A stretch of DNA of 64,000 nucleotides from Murinocardiopsis flavida (GTDB lineage: Bacteria; Actinomycetota; Actinomycetes; Streptosporangiales; Streptosporangiaceae), in assembly GCF_003014485.1 (NCBI RefSeq), contig NZ_PYGA01000002.1, positions 124,001 to 188,000 on the forward strand. Direction: 5' to 3'. Positions 32,749 to 40,689 of this stretch are shown one piece after another. Position 1 is the first letter of the stretch, and each line of letters begins with the position of its first letter. Both the position numbers and the translations under genes were made by a program. Below the pieces are notes generated by a model. It was not told where the DNA came from. It made no database searches and saw only the letters and a list, made by a program, of their open reading frames with translations.

Positions 32749-33359
32749 GTGGAGGCCCTGCTCTCGGCCGGCCGACCGACCGCCGGTGTCAGCCGGGCAC
32801 CTCCGCGATGGAGGCGGTGAGCCGGGCGAGGCCGCCGACGACGTCGCCCGTCGCTCCTGAACCGTCGCCGCCCCGCTCCGCCACAGGGTAGGGCGAGGGC
32901 GCGCACGGCGGACCGGGGCGCCAGGACGCCGGGGGCACCGGACCGCCGCGCGGATGGCTCGGGCCGTCCGGACCCGGACCGAAACCCCCTCCGCCGCGAC
33001 AGGCCAGCGGCGATCCGGGCCCTTCAGACTGGGCCCATCCCCTCCGCCAGGCGTCCTGCGTGCTTCGTGGCGGCGCCAGCGGGGCAGTGGCCGGGCACAC
33101 CATCCAGCGAGTCCCGATCGCCGTCGTGTCGGGATTGGAATCGAGCACGCTCCGAGGCGCCCTGGGGTCGCCCTGGGGTTGTCGCCGAGCTCCAGCGCGC
33201 AGGCTGCGGCTTGACCATGCAGCTCGCCGTCACTGATCCAGTAGCGCCCGGGGCGGCTCCGCATCGGTCGGACCGCGTCCGTACGCCTCGTAGGCGGCCT
33301 CCATCGCCCGGGATGCTGAACGGGCGTCCCCGTTGACGGCGTGACCGCGCGGTCCGCAC
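32749..33359. other. Decayed region without an intact gene
   Basis: About 600 bases in which the minus strand shows patches of coding-like sequence spread over different frames (for example GRYWISDGELHGQAAACALE near 33230-33190 and DTTAIGTRWMVCPAT near 33130-33090). I cannot name the family. Frame changes between patches and no start site mark it as a decayed gene adjoining the HsdR remnant. Confidence 0.45.
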
Positions 33360-33600
33360 GGTCATCAACCTCCCGATGATGTTCAGCCAGGCGTGCTTCT
33401 CCCACACCCGCTCCCACAGGTACGCCGTCGCCGACCGGCCGTCCGCGCCGGGCGGGTTCCCGGCACCGCTGTCGAAGCCCATGTCGAACGGTAGGAAGTG
33501 GGCCTTCTCCCCCTCCAGCCTCGTGGTCATCGCTGCGAGACCGTTCGAGACGGCGAAGTGGACCAGCGCCCGGTGACCGAACGACAGCAGCGGCAGCGGA
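33360..33600 (-). pseudogene. Fragment of type I restriction enzyme HsdR
   Basis: Reading leftwards from about 33600 the frame gives FGHRALVHFAVSNGLAAMTT, RLEGEKAHFLPFDMGFDSGA, GNPPGADGRSATAYLWERVW, then EKHAWLNIIGRLMTV. This is the characteristic N-terminal to mid segment of type I endonuclease R subunits (ERALVHFAVSN..V.M.T.L.G..T.FLPFN.G..GGAGNPP....TAYLWE.V). The nuclease start, the helicase motifs and the C-terminus are gone; after 33360 the frame is unrelated. No hsdM or hsdS lies in the window. Confidence 0.8.
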
Positions 33601-33638
33601 GCGCCGCGGGCGGGCCGGACCCTCCGGCCCGCCCGGCG

Positions 33639-34733
33639 TCAGTCCGGAGGGCGCGTCGCCATGTCCCGTGAGAGTCCTTCGAGTCGCGCCACGCGGGCGG
33701 TGGTTCGGGGATGCGTCCGGTAGGTCCAGTCGAAGAGCCGCTGCAACGGCCCGTCGGCGGTGCCGGGCCGCTGAAACGGAAGGATCGCCAGCGGCGATCC
33801 GTTCGACAGCTCGCGCAGGTCCTCTTCGGGCACCGCCAGCATCCCGCCCTCGATTTCGGCCAGGGCCGCGGCCAGCCCTGCCGGCGCCCCGGTCAGCTCG
33901 GCGGCGCCCCGGTCCGCGGCCAGTTCGCGGCGCCGGTTGAGCCGGTACAGCATGGCAAAGCCGGGCAGGCAGGCGACGCCCGCGGGTATGGCCACACCTA
34001 GGAACGCCACGCACGCCAGTGTGATCAGCAGCGCCCGCACGACTCCCAGCAGCACCAGGAGCGGAGCCGCGAGCGGCAGCGGTATGCGACGCATGGGCGG
34101 GGCCAGGCCCGGTCCGTCCGCGGAAGTGCGCTGGAACGCCGGCTTCCAGGCCCGCCCGCATTTGCGCGCCGCCGCGCACAGCACAGGGTCGATCCGCTCG
34201 ACAGCGCCTACGAAGGCGGCGGGCAACCGCACCGGCCATCCGACCACCGCATCGGCGAAGGCCATCACCTGCGCGTCTCGATGAGCAAGGTGCGCGAACT
34301 CGTGGGCGAGAACGGACTCCAGCCGCGAATTGTCCAGCAGCTCCAGCAGACCGCGGCTCACACACAGGGTCGGGCGCTCGCCGGGAGCCGTGAACACCAA
34401 GGAGTTGGGCGCCTGCGTCTCCATGATCCGCAGGATCGGCTTGTCCTGCCCCGACAGTGCGCTCAACCGGTCCACCACGGCGTGCAGGCGCGGCTCCTCG
34501 GCCTCGCCGGCGTCGCTGAGATCGGCCCGCACCGGATGGTCGCTGCCCATCCAGCCGAGAACCTCCGCCAACGCGAGCATCAGCACCACCGGGACCAGCC
34601 CGACCCACCAGGGCGCACCCAGATACCACGCCAGGATGCACGCGGCGGCCGCGTACCCGGCCGCCGTCGCCGCGATCAGCAGCCACGCTCCCAGGACCGG
34701 CCAAGCCGCCTTCAACTTCCGGGATGAGCTCAC
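33639..34733 (-). CDS. M48-family (HtpX-like) membrane zinc metalloprotease
   Basis: A 364-residue protein: two N-terminal helices (VLGAWLLIAATAAGYAAAAC; WWVGLVPVVLMLALAEVL), then the catalytic segment with HEFAH in ESVLAHEFAHLAHRDAQ, two more hydrophobic segments around residues 225-265, and the third zinc ligand Glu in NRRRELAADRGAAELTG. The C-terminus DWTYRTHPRTTARVARLEGL is the HtpX-type HP..R...L ending. It would degrade damaged membrane proteins at the cytoplasmic face. It stands alone and diverges from the three-repeat membrane protein. Confidence 0.9.
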   Translation of the reverse strand: MSSSRKLKAAWPVLGAWLLIAATAAGYAAAACILAWYLGAPWWVGLVPVVLMLALAEVLGWMGSDHPVRADLSDAGEAEEPRLHAVVDRLSALSGQDKPILRIMETQAPNSLVFTAPGERPTLCVSRGLLELLDNSRLESVLAHEFAHLAHRDAQVMAFADAVVGWPVRLPAAFVGAVERIDPVLCAAARKCGRAWKPAFQRTSADGPGLAPPMRRIPLPLAAPLLVLLGVVRALLITLACVAFLGVAIPAGVACLPGFAMLYRLNRRRELAADRGAAELTGAPAGLAAALAEIEGGMLAVPEEDLRELSNGSPLAILPFQRPGTADGPLQRLFDWTYRTHPRTTARVARLEGLSRDMATRPPD

Positions 34734-34917
34734 GAAGCGAGCCTAGGGCTCGGGCCGGAAACGTTCACCGGAGCGAACCCGGCAGGCGCGGTATTATTAT
34801 ACCGATCCATCGGTGTGTGCAGGTCGATCGCCCGAGGGCCGGGCCCGTTCCGCCGTGCACCTTCGGCGCCCGAATGCCATGGGAGCCTTGACATTCCGGA
34901 GATCTGGACGCGACCGT

Positions 34918-36768
34918 GTGGCGGTCCGATCGGAGTGGGTGGGTGCTGCGGTGCGGGAATCCGATCGATGGCTCGACCTGGGCCCGGAGCAGCGGCGGGC
35001 GCTGCCGAGAGCTCTGGCTTACGGGTCCGGCCTGTTCCTGGCGAGCCTGGTGCCGCTGGGAGCGTTCGCGTGGGCGCTGCGATCCGTCGAGGCCAACGGA
35101 TTCTCGGCGATACCCGCCGTGGGCATGGTCGTGGCCGCGGCCGGTTGCGTCGCGGGACTGGGCGTTACGGCCCTGATCCTCTTCTGGACCCCCCGGTTCC
35201 TGGCCCGGCAAGGGGTGGAATTCGGCGACGACGGGCTGCGGCTGGTCCAGGAGCCCCGCTGGTGGTTCCGAGGACGTGCGATGCACGTGCGTTGGGAGGA
35301 CGTGGACTCGTTCACCCCCAGCGGAGCTGCCGGCCCCCGGCGATGGACGTGGCGGGTACTCGGCCTGCGCGGTGTCGCTCCCCACGCGCGGCCCCCGCAC
35401 TGGACGGCCCTCGTCCTCGCCGGGGGCGAGCCGCCGCGCGGGGTGGCCCGGTCCGCGACGATCCGGCTGTTCCTCCAGCTCCGCGAGGACAGCGCGGCAG
35501 AGTTCACCCGGCTGCTGGAGTCGCACCGGTCGCAGGCCGAGCCCGCGCCGCGGGCCGAACCCGGCCGCGCAACGGCCGCACGGGGGTGGCTGGCACTGCG
35601 GCGGTCCCACCGCGTGGCGTGGCTGCTCCTGTGCCTGACCGCGCTCCTGCTCCCCGCAGTGCCCCTCGGCCCGCTGGTGCTCCAGGACGGACTCGCCCGA
35701 CTGGATCCCGGCGATCCGGCCGTGGCGCTGTTCGCCGTGATGAGCGCGGTCGGCCTGTCGGCCGCGCTGGTCGCGGCCCCCTGGCAGTGGGCGGAGCAGG
35801 GAATGGTCGTCACCGACCGGGGCCTGGGGTTCGAGCGGCGGCCCCTGTGGTGGGTGCCGGAGCGGCGCGGGTTCGTCCGCTGGGAAGACGTCCTCGGTAC
35901 CGCCGTGCGCGAGGTGGTCCGGACCTCCCCCGGCGAACAGCACCAGGCGGTCGTCGAGGTCTACCTCGACCGCCTGGACGCGTCGGAACGCTTCCCTGGC
36001 TGGGTGCGGCGGGTGCGTGCGGGCGAGGCGCTGTGGGGGGAGGCGACCGATTGCGCCCGGCTTGTCGTCCCCCTCGGCGATCCGCAGGAGCGGAGCAGGG
36101 TGTCGCTGCTGCTCGCCCAGGCCTCGCCCCCGTCCCTCGCGGGGCCGTCGGCCCTCGGCGCCGGGCCCCGCAGCACGTACTGGATTCCGGTCCGCCGCTG
36201 GGTCCTCCCCGCGCTCATGGTGCCGGTGCTGCCGATCTGCGCGGTGAGCGGCGTTGCGCTCGCCGCGGCGACGGCCGGCTCCGCCCCCGCCCCGGGCATC
36301 TGGGCGGGGGTGCTGGGCTTCGCGGCGGTCGGGCTCGCGGCGGCGGCCCGGCTGCTGCCGCCCTTGTGCGCGCGCCAGGGGATCGTGGTCGACGACGACG
36401 GCCTGCGCCTGGTGCGGGAGCCCCTGCTGTGGTCCCGTGAACTCACGGCGCGGGTGCGTTGGGAGCATGTGCGCGCGATCCGCCCGGGGACCGCGCTGAC
36501 GCTGAGTCGTCTCGGAGACTGGAACGGCGGTTTCACCTTCCCGGTCACCGACGTGGTGGTGGAGCGGCGCCACGCGCCCGCGCGCACCCCTTGGTGGGCG
36601 CGGACAGGAGGCGCGGACCCCGACGTGGTCCGGCTCCGGCTCTGTCCTGGCGCCGAGCAGCACCCCCTGCTGTCCCGGGCCGTCCAAGGCCGCGTCGGCC
36701 GCGGCTCCGGTGAGCCGTACGAGGGTGGGGACCGCGGCGGCGCCCTGGGCGGGCCACGGCGGCACTGA
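34918..36768 (+). CDS. Membrane protein built of three repeats of two helices plus a PH-like domain
   Basis: About 616 residues. Three modules follow each other: a pair of membrane helices, then a soluble segment opening with a shared motif, (A)RQGVEFGDDGLRLVQEP near 35203, AEQGMVVTDRGLGFERRP near 35791 and ARQGIVVDDDGLRLVREP near 36370, each followed by a Trp-rich turn and R-W-E-D/H-V. The spacing is 588 and 579 bases, so the gene arose by triplication of about 195 codons. The soluble part resembles bacterial PH-like domains. The start is uncertain: GTG 34918, GTG 34951 and ATG 34879 are all in frame and none has a good ribosome site. Function unknown. Confidence 0.78.
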   Translation: MAVRSEWVGAAVRESDRWLDLGPEQRRALPRALAYGSGLFLASLVPLGAFAWALRSVEANGFSAIPAVGMVVAAAGCVAGLGVTALILFWTPRFLARQGVEFGDDGLRLVQEPRWWFRGRAMHVRWEDVDSFTPSGAAGPRRWTWRVLGLRGVAPHARPPHWTALVLAGGEPPRGVARSATIRLFLQLREDSAAEFTRLLESHRSQAEPAPRAEPGRATAARGWLALRRSHRVAWLLLCLTALLLPAVPLGPLVLQDGLARLDPGDPAVALFAVMSAVGLSAALVAAPWQWAEQGMVVTDRGLGFERRPLWWVPERRGFVRWEDVLGTAVREVVRTSPGEQHQAVVEVYLDRLDASERFPGWVRRVRAGEALWGEATDCARLVVPLGDPQERSRVSLLLAQASPPSLAGPSALGAGPRSTYWIPVRRWVLPALMVPVLPICAVSGVALAAATAGSAPAPGIWAGVLGFAAVGLAAAARLLPPLCARQGIVVDDDGLRLVREPLLWSRELTARVRWEHVRAIRPGTALTLSRLGDWNGGFTFPVTDVVVERRHAPARTPWWARTGGADPDVVRLRLCPGAEQHPLLSRAVQGRVGRGSGEPYEGGDRGGALGGPRRH

Positions 36769-37449
36769 CCGGGAGGTGGGGAGTCCTGCGCCACACCACC
36801 AGGAGCCTTTCCAAGATCGGCGGCACCGTGCACGCCGCGTCGACTCCCACGATCCTCGAAAAGAAGAACTCGCCGAGAGAACCTCAATGGACACTTTGCT
36901 CGAAACCACAGAATTCAGAACAGTGAGTTCGCGATAAAATCGCCAATTACCGCAATGCGTCTCTTGTTCGTCATCGGCGGTGAGACCGACCGATGGACCC
37001 CTCGGGCAGGCGGCCGAGACGTCGGCCCGGACCGTTCATGGACCCCGCAATTGCGCGGGTGCCACTCGTTATCAATAGGTGGGGCGAAAAAACCCTGGTG
37101 ATCGCGAGTTGTGGCGTCTGGCAAGTTAGGCACGTAACCGAAGGAGTGCTGCTGGCTCAGCCTCGGCCCTGGCACGTTCGGGCTCGGCGGTGCGCAGAGG
37201 GGGGAGGGCACGTGCTGCGAGCCCCGCCTGTGCGGTACTCACACGGCAAGGTGATCGCGCGACTGCTGGAGGAGAGCACGAGGCAGTTCGCGACCGTGTA
37301 TTTTGACCGTTGTTCTGGGCCGCACCACGAAGTACCCGGCGGGGCGCGGGATCCTCCTGGCGTTACCCGAAGAGCTACCGGCCGTGAGGAGCTCAGCCGA
37401 GCGGGACGATCTGTTGTTGATGATGGCGGAACTCGTACCGGTGGGGACC
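36769..37449. other. Region without a convincing gene, AT-richer, leading into an IS21 scar
   Basis: This stretch has patches of lower GC and short frames with inconsistent composition. Around 37240-37310 a frame reads KVIARLLEESTRQFATVYFD, and after a frame change RTTKYPAGRGILLALPEELP near 37310-37380; neither matches a family I know. It looks like insertion debris. Confidence 0.4.
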
Positions 37450-37599
37450 AAGACCTTCACCGACCCCCGGCTCTGCGCGGCCATCGTCGACCGGCTCACC
37501 TCCAACGGCGCCACCATCCAGACCGGCACCGACTCCTACCGCCTCGCCCACACCAAAGCCCAGGCCGAACGCGCCGACGCCGGCGGCGTGGGTGCCTGA
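37450..37599 (+). mobile_element. C-terminal scar of an IS21-family IstB ATPase
   Basis: The frame reads TKTFTDPRLCAAIVDRLTSN, GATIQTGTDSYRLAHTKAQA, then ERADAGG and a stop. This is the end of the IstB helper ATPase (TD..l.AAIvDRLt..g.iI.tgtdSYRL). Residues before TKTF in the same frame are unrelated, so the AAA domain and IstA are missing. Confidence 0.72.
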
Positions 37600-37729
37600 A
37601 GGACTGGTTGAAAAGGGACTCACAGACGATCGGGCTCGCAGAGGATGCCCGGGCCTGAAGAGTGACAGCATCCTCAGGGCTGCCGAAAAATGGATCGTCA
37701 GGGCAGGCTAAGCCTCCTACCGTTCCGCC

Positions 37730-38107
37730 ATGCAGATCATTGTGACGCTGGACTGTGTCGACACCGAAGCGCAAGCCGACTTCTGGCTTGCCGCGCTCGC
37801 TCCGCTGGACTACCAGCGCGGCTTCCACGGACCTCCCTACCTGAGCCTGGTCGGGCCCACTCCTGCACCGACCCTCCTCCTGCACCACGTCCCAGAACCA
37901 AAACAGGGCAAGAACCGCATGCACCTTGATCTCGACTTTGGCACCGCGGACCTGATGCCCGAGGTCAATCGCCTCGAACAGCTGGGCGCTACGAGACTCT
38001 CTGAAGAACTCAGCGAACACGGCTTTCGCTGGATCGTCGTTGCCGACCCGGAGGGCAACGAGTTCTGCGTATTCGATCCCCCGAACAGCACCGACACTGC
38101 ACAGTAG
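37730..38107 (+). CDS. VOC-family (glyoxalase-like) protein
   Basis: A 125-residue protein of one vicinal-oxygen-chelate domain: MQIIVTLDCVDTEAQADFWL at the start, KNRMHLDLDF in the middle and the typical ending WIVVADPEGNEFCVFDPP. The metal-site Glu of DPEGNEF and the His of MHLDL are kept. Members act as dioxygenases, lyases or drug-binding proteins; no specific role can be assigned. It is flanked by insertion scars. Confidence 0.85.
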   Translation: MQIIVTLDCVDTEAQADFWLAALAPLDYQRGFHGPPYLSLVGPTPAPTLLLHHVPEPKQGKNRMHLDLDFGTADLMPEVNRLEQLGATRLSEELSEHGFRWIVVADPEGNEFCVFDPPNSTDTAQ

Positions 38108-38312
38108 TTACGGCCAGGCCGAGGCCCCACCTCTGGCCTGGCCCGCCGAACTGCGAGCGGACGGCGAAGGGATGGACGGGCCAACGGGTCGATGTCACCG
38201 CGGACAGCACCGCCAAGACGATCACCTGGGAGCGGCTTGCGACCATCCCGCTCGGCGGCCAGTAAGCGAGCGGGCCGGACCACCTTGGGTTGTCCGGCCC
38301 GCTTCGTGTGGG

Positions 38313-38714
38313 TCACTGAAGCGGCAGATTGCCCTCCCGGATCATCCGGCGCAGGCTCGTCCGGGACGCCGCGAAATCGTCCTCCAGTGTCGCAACCTGA
38401 CGCTGGAGCGCGGCAGGCTCCGCTCGTGCGTCGTCCCGCTCACCGGTCAGTCGCTGCGCGGCCTCGGTCAGCTCGTCAACCCGCACCACCAGGTCCGAGT
38501 TGCCGAGCCGGTCGAGTTGATGGCCGAGGCGACGCTGCAATGCCGCCTTGAGCTGGTCGCGATCCTGACGCAGTGCGCGGACCTCAGCCCGCGCCAGTTC
38601 AAGGTCGGTCTTCAGGCTGGTGGCGCTCGCGGAGAGACCGGCCGCCCGATCGCGCGCGGGCTTCAGGACCTGCTGCGTGCGAGCCTTGCGCTGCGACGCG
38701 CGGCCGGGTCGCAC
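38313..38714 (-). CDS. Coiled-coil protein, probably the C-terminal part of a mobile-element DNA-binding protein
   Basis: A 133-residue Arg/Ala/Leu-rich helical protein with heptads over most of its length (LELARAEVRALRQDRDQLKA, RVDELTEAAQRLTGERDDAR), ending MIREGNLPLQ. No HTH is present. It resembles the C-terminal coiled coil of DUF6262/TnpC-like proteins found beside tyrosine recombinases, and the GTG start without a good ribosome site suggests N-terminal loss. Position between IS scars supports this, but the call is uncertain. Confidence 0.45.
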   Translation of the reverse strand: MRPGRASQRKARTQQVLKPARDRAAGLSASATSLKTDLELARAEVRALRQDRDQLKAALQRRLGHQLDRLGNSDLVVRVDELTEAAQRLTGERDDARAEPAALQRQVATLEDDFAASRTSLRRMIREGNLPLQ

Positions 38715-38775
38715 CGCGCGCGGCGATCGCTCTCCAGGCGATGCGGGCGCCCGTCAGCCGCGCCACCGCCAAAAG

Positions 38776-38840
38776 GTCTGTGTTGCAAACCCGAGCCTTG
38801 GAACGTACTCTGGCCGCAGCATAAGGTTTGCACCGCAGAC
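38776..38840 (+). promoter_or_regulatory. Promoter within a large inverted repeat, upstream of the membrane protein/regulator operon
   Basis: Two 16-base arms, GTCTGTGTTGCAAACC (38776-38791) and GGTTTGCACCGCAGAC (38825-38840), are inverted repeats with two mismatches. Between them a promoter fits exactly: TTGCAA (38783-38788), 17 bases, TACTCT (38806-38811). The left arm covers the -35 and the right arm lies just after the start point, a layout suited to repression by the winged-helix regulator encoded in the operon. Confidence 0.7.
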
Positions 38841-38854
38841 TTAAGGAGCGTGCA

Positions 38855-39517
38855 ATGCATGTATCGCCGACCGCCGACCAGATCCGGCGCATGTCCGCCG
38901 TCGCGGCCAACTACAACGGGCTCCAAGGGCTGACCATGGTCCCGGTGAGCCTCTGGATGTTCGCCTACGGGGCCGCCGTCCTCTTCTCCCCCGCTGCAAT
39001 GCTCTGGGTGGCGGCGGCTTTGGTGGTCGTGATCGGCGCCTCGGTACTGATCGCGAGGGCCTACCGCCACCGGTTCGGCCGGGTGCGCCAGGGCGGCTTC
39101 GCCGTCCACGCCGCAACCGTCATCACGGCGCTGGTCGCGTTCATCCTCGCCGCACTCGTGCTCAACCTCATCGGATGGAAGGCGGGCGGCGGGCAGGGGA
39201 ACCCGATATGGCCCTTCGGAATCCAGTTCGCGCTCGTCATCGCGATCGCGTTCTTCCTGCCGCCGGTGCTTCGCGGCCGCACCCTCGACATGTCAATCAG
39301 CCGACACTGGCAGGTGATGTGCGCACTGCTGGTCCTCGTCTCGCTGGTGCCGCTGGGACTGCTCACCGGCGGGATGGTCCACCCCCTGAACGTCACTTAC
39401 GAGATCGGCATGGCCTCGAACTTCTGGACCATGGGCGTCTGCTTCCTCATCGGCGGGCTCTGCGACCACCGCCTCCTGATGAACAGCCTCGGCGCCGCGC
39501 CGACCGGGGAACGGTAA
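38855..39517 (+). CDS. Six-helix membrane protein of unknown function
   Basis: A 220-residue protein from ATG 38855 with AAGGAG upstream. Six hydrophobic segments are visible, the first GLTMVPVSLWMFAYGAAVLF and the last NFWTMGVCFLIGGLCDHRLL. The short loops are Arg-rich (RAYRHRFGRVRQGG). I do not recognise a catalytic motif. Its stop overlaps the regulator's ATG by one base (TAATG), so the two are translationally coupled; such pairs often serve envelope or drug stress. Confidence 0.8.
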   Translation: MHVSPTADQIRRMSAVAANYNGLQGLTMVPVSLWMFAYGAAVLFSPAAMLWVAAALVVVIGASVLIARAYRHRFGRVRQGGFAVHAATVITALVAFILAALVLNLIGWKAGGGQGNPIWPFGIQFALVIAIAFFLPPVLRGRTLDMSISRHWQVMCALLVLVSLVPLGLLTGGMVHPLNVTYEIGMASNFWTMGVCFLIGGLCDHRLLMNSLGAAPTGER

Positions 39518-39858
39518 TGGCGACACCGTCCGAGGAACTGGCCGAGATGGACCGCGTCATCCACGAACCGGCGCGGCTCGCCCTGACCACCGCACTGCTG
39601 TCCTGCGACGGCGCCGACTTCCTATTCCTGCAGAAGCTCATCGGACTGACCAAGGGCAACCTCTCCAGCCACCTGAACAAGCTACAGACCGCCGGGATCG
39701 TTGCCATCACCAAGTCCGGTGCCGGCCGCACCGCGCGGACCTGGGTCGCCCTGACCGACGAGGGGCGCGCGGCGACCGCCCGCCACTGGAAGCGCCTGGA
39801 CCAGCTCAAACATCTCGCGGAGAACGGACTGCCCGACCAGGCCCCATACGAGGAGTGA
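39517..39858 (+). CDS. Winged-helix transcriptional regulator (MarR/ArsR-like HTH_34 type)
   Basis: A 113-residue protein that is almost only a winged helix: IHEPARLALTTALLSCDGAD, FLFLQKLIGLTKGNLSSHLN (recognition helix) and the wing VAITKSGAGRTARTWVALTD. This is the compact transcriptional regulator group that usually sits beside a membrane protein gene. It probably represses its own operon through the inverted repeat at 38776-38840. Confidence 0.87.
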   Translation: MATPSEELAEMDRVIHEPARLALTTALLSCDGADFLFLQKLIGLTKGNLSSHLNKLQTAGIVAITKSGAGRTARTWVALTDEGRAATARHWKRLDQLKHLAENGLPDQAPYEE

Positions 39859-39893
39859 GGGGTGCCACCGGGGCCCGATGCCAGGCTCGGACC

Positions 39894-39940
39894 ATGACGC
39901 TGCTGCTGACCCGCTCCCAGATCGTCACCCTCCTCGACAC
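39894..39940 (+). pseudogene. N-terminal stub of an ornithine cyclodeaminase family gene
   Basis: ATG 39894 opens MTLLLTRSQIVTLLDTDA, the typical start of ornithine cyclodeaminase/mu-crystallin proteins (MTLLLTRSDVA.LLDMD). After about 15 codons the sequence switches to a TetR C-terminal domain in another frame. It is too short to function. Confidence 0.55.
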
Positions 39941-40318
39941 GGACGCGTCGACTACCGCGACACCGGCGACGTCCGCGCCGACCTGCGCGAGCAGTTCGTC
40001 CGCTCCAGTGCCGCACTGCTGAGCCCCGAGATCTGGCCCGTCTACCGCGCCGTGATCATTGCGGCTCAGGACGACGACGCGCTGCGCGAGCGGCTCAATC
40101 AGCAGTTCCTCGCCGTGATTGAGAAGCGCACCCTGGACCGCCTCACCAGCGCCCAGCGTGCCGGCGAACTCATCGCGGACACCGATCTCACCTACTCCGC
40201 CGAGATACTGTGCGGAGCTCTCTACTACCGGGGGCTGCTATCCACCCGCCCCATCGACGAAGCGGCGATCGACGGCCTGCTCGACATGTTCATGGCCGCC
40301 TACTCCGCATCCCCGTGA
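39941..40318 (+). pseudogene. C-terminal domain of a TetR-family regulator without HTH
   Basis: The frame ending at TGA 40316-40318 encodes about 125 residues, from TGDVRADLREQFVRSSAALL through PVYRAVIIAAQDDDALRERL to GALYYRGLLSTRPIDEAAID and a final helix. This is a TetR_C_11-like ligand domain (AQ.D..L...l...). The DNA-binding half is absent; the upstream sequence is the ornithine cyclodeaminase stub. Confidence 0.75.
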
Positions 40319-40333
40319 CTCCTCGCGATCTGG

Positions 40334-40500
40334 GGTCGATCCCGGTCTGGTCTTGAACGCCGTCGTGCTCTGGACGCCCCTTTACATCATCGACGCCGCG
40401 GTCGCCCTGATCAGAGCCGAGACCCACGAGATCCGGGACGAGGACACCGCCCGCCTGTCCCCCCTCAAGCACCGCAACCGCGACGTACTCCGCTCGGCCG
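40334..40500 (+). mobile_element. C-terminal scar of a Tn3-family transposase
   Basis: The frame reads LVLNAVVLWTPLYIIDAAVA, LIRAETHEIRDEDTARLSPL, KHRNRDVL, matching the end of Tn3 TnpA (LN.iVLWnT.Y...a...l...g..i..ed.arLSPL...hin.lG.Y.F). The GRYSF segment is disrupted and both flanks are lost. Confidence 0.8.
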
Positions 40501-40628
40501 GCCATCGGTACTCACCAGCTTCGCGACGGCGGCACCGGTCAGGCAGACGAGAGCGCCGGTGGCGTCGCGGCGGTCGGGCGGGAAGCGGTCCAGACGGCCA
40601 CGCCTGCGAAGCGATCTGGATCACATGC

Positions 40629-40655
40629 TGTCACAGGGATCGATCACGCGGTGTC
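40629..40655 (+). promoter_or_regulatory. ECF41-type promoter of paralogue B
   Basis: TGTCACA (40629-40635) followed by exactly 16 bases and TGTC (40652-40655). It fits the ECF41 consensus TGTCACA-16-CGTC with one change. ATG 40690 is 34 bases further on, behind GAGGGAGA. Confidence 0.75.
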
Positions 40656-40689
40656 TTGTGCCCGAACCGCTCGAAACGAGGGAGACATC

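Noticed and set aside
38113-38265. Possible gene tail reading GWTGQRVDVTADSTAKTITW and stopping at 38265
   Set aside because: It has no start and only about 35 coding-like residues that I cannot link to a family; too weak to annotate.
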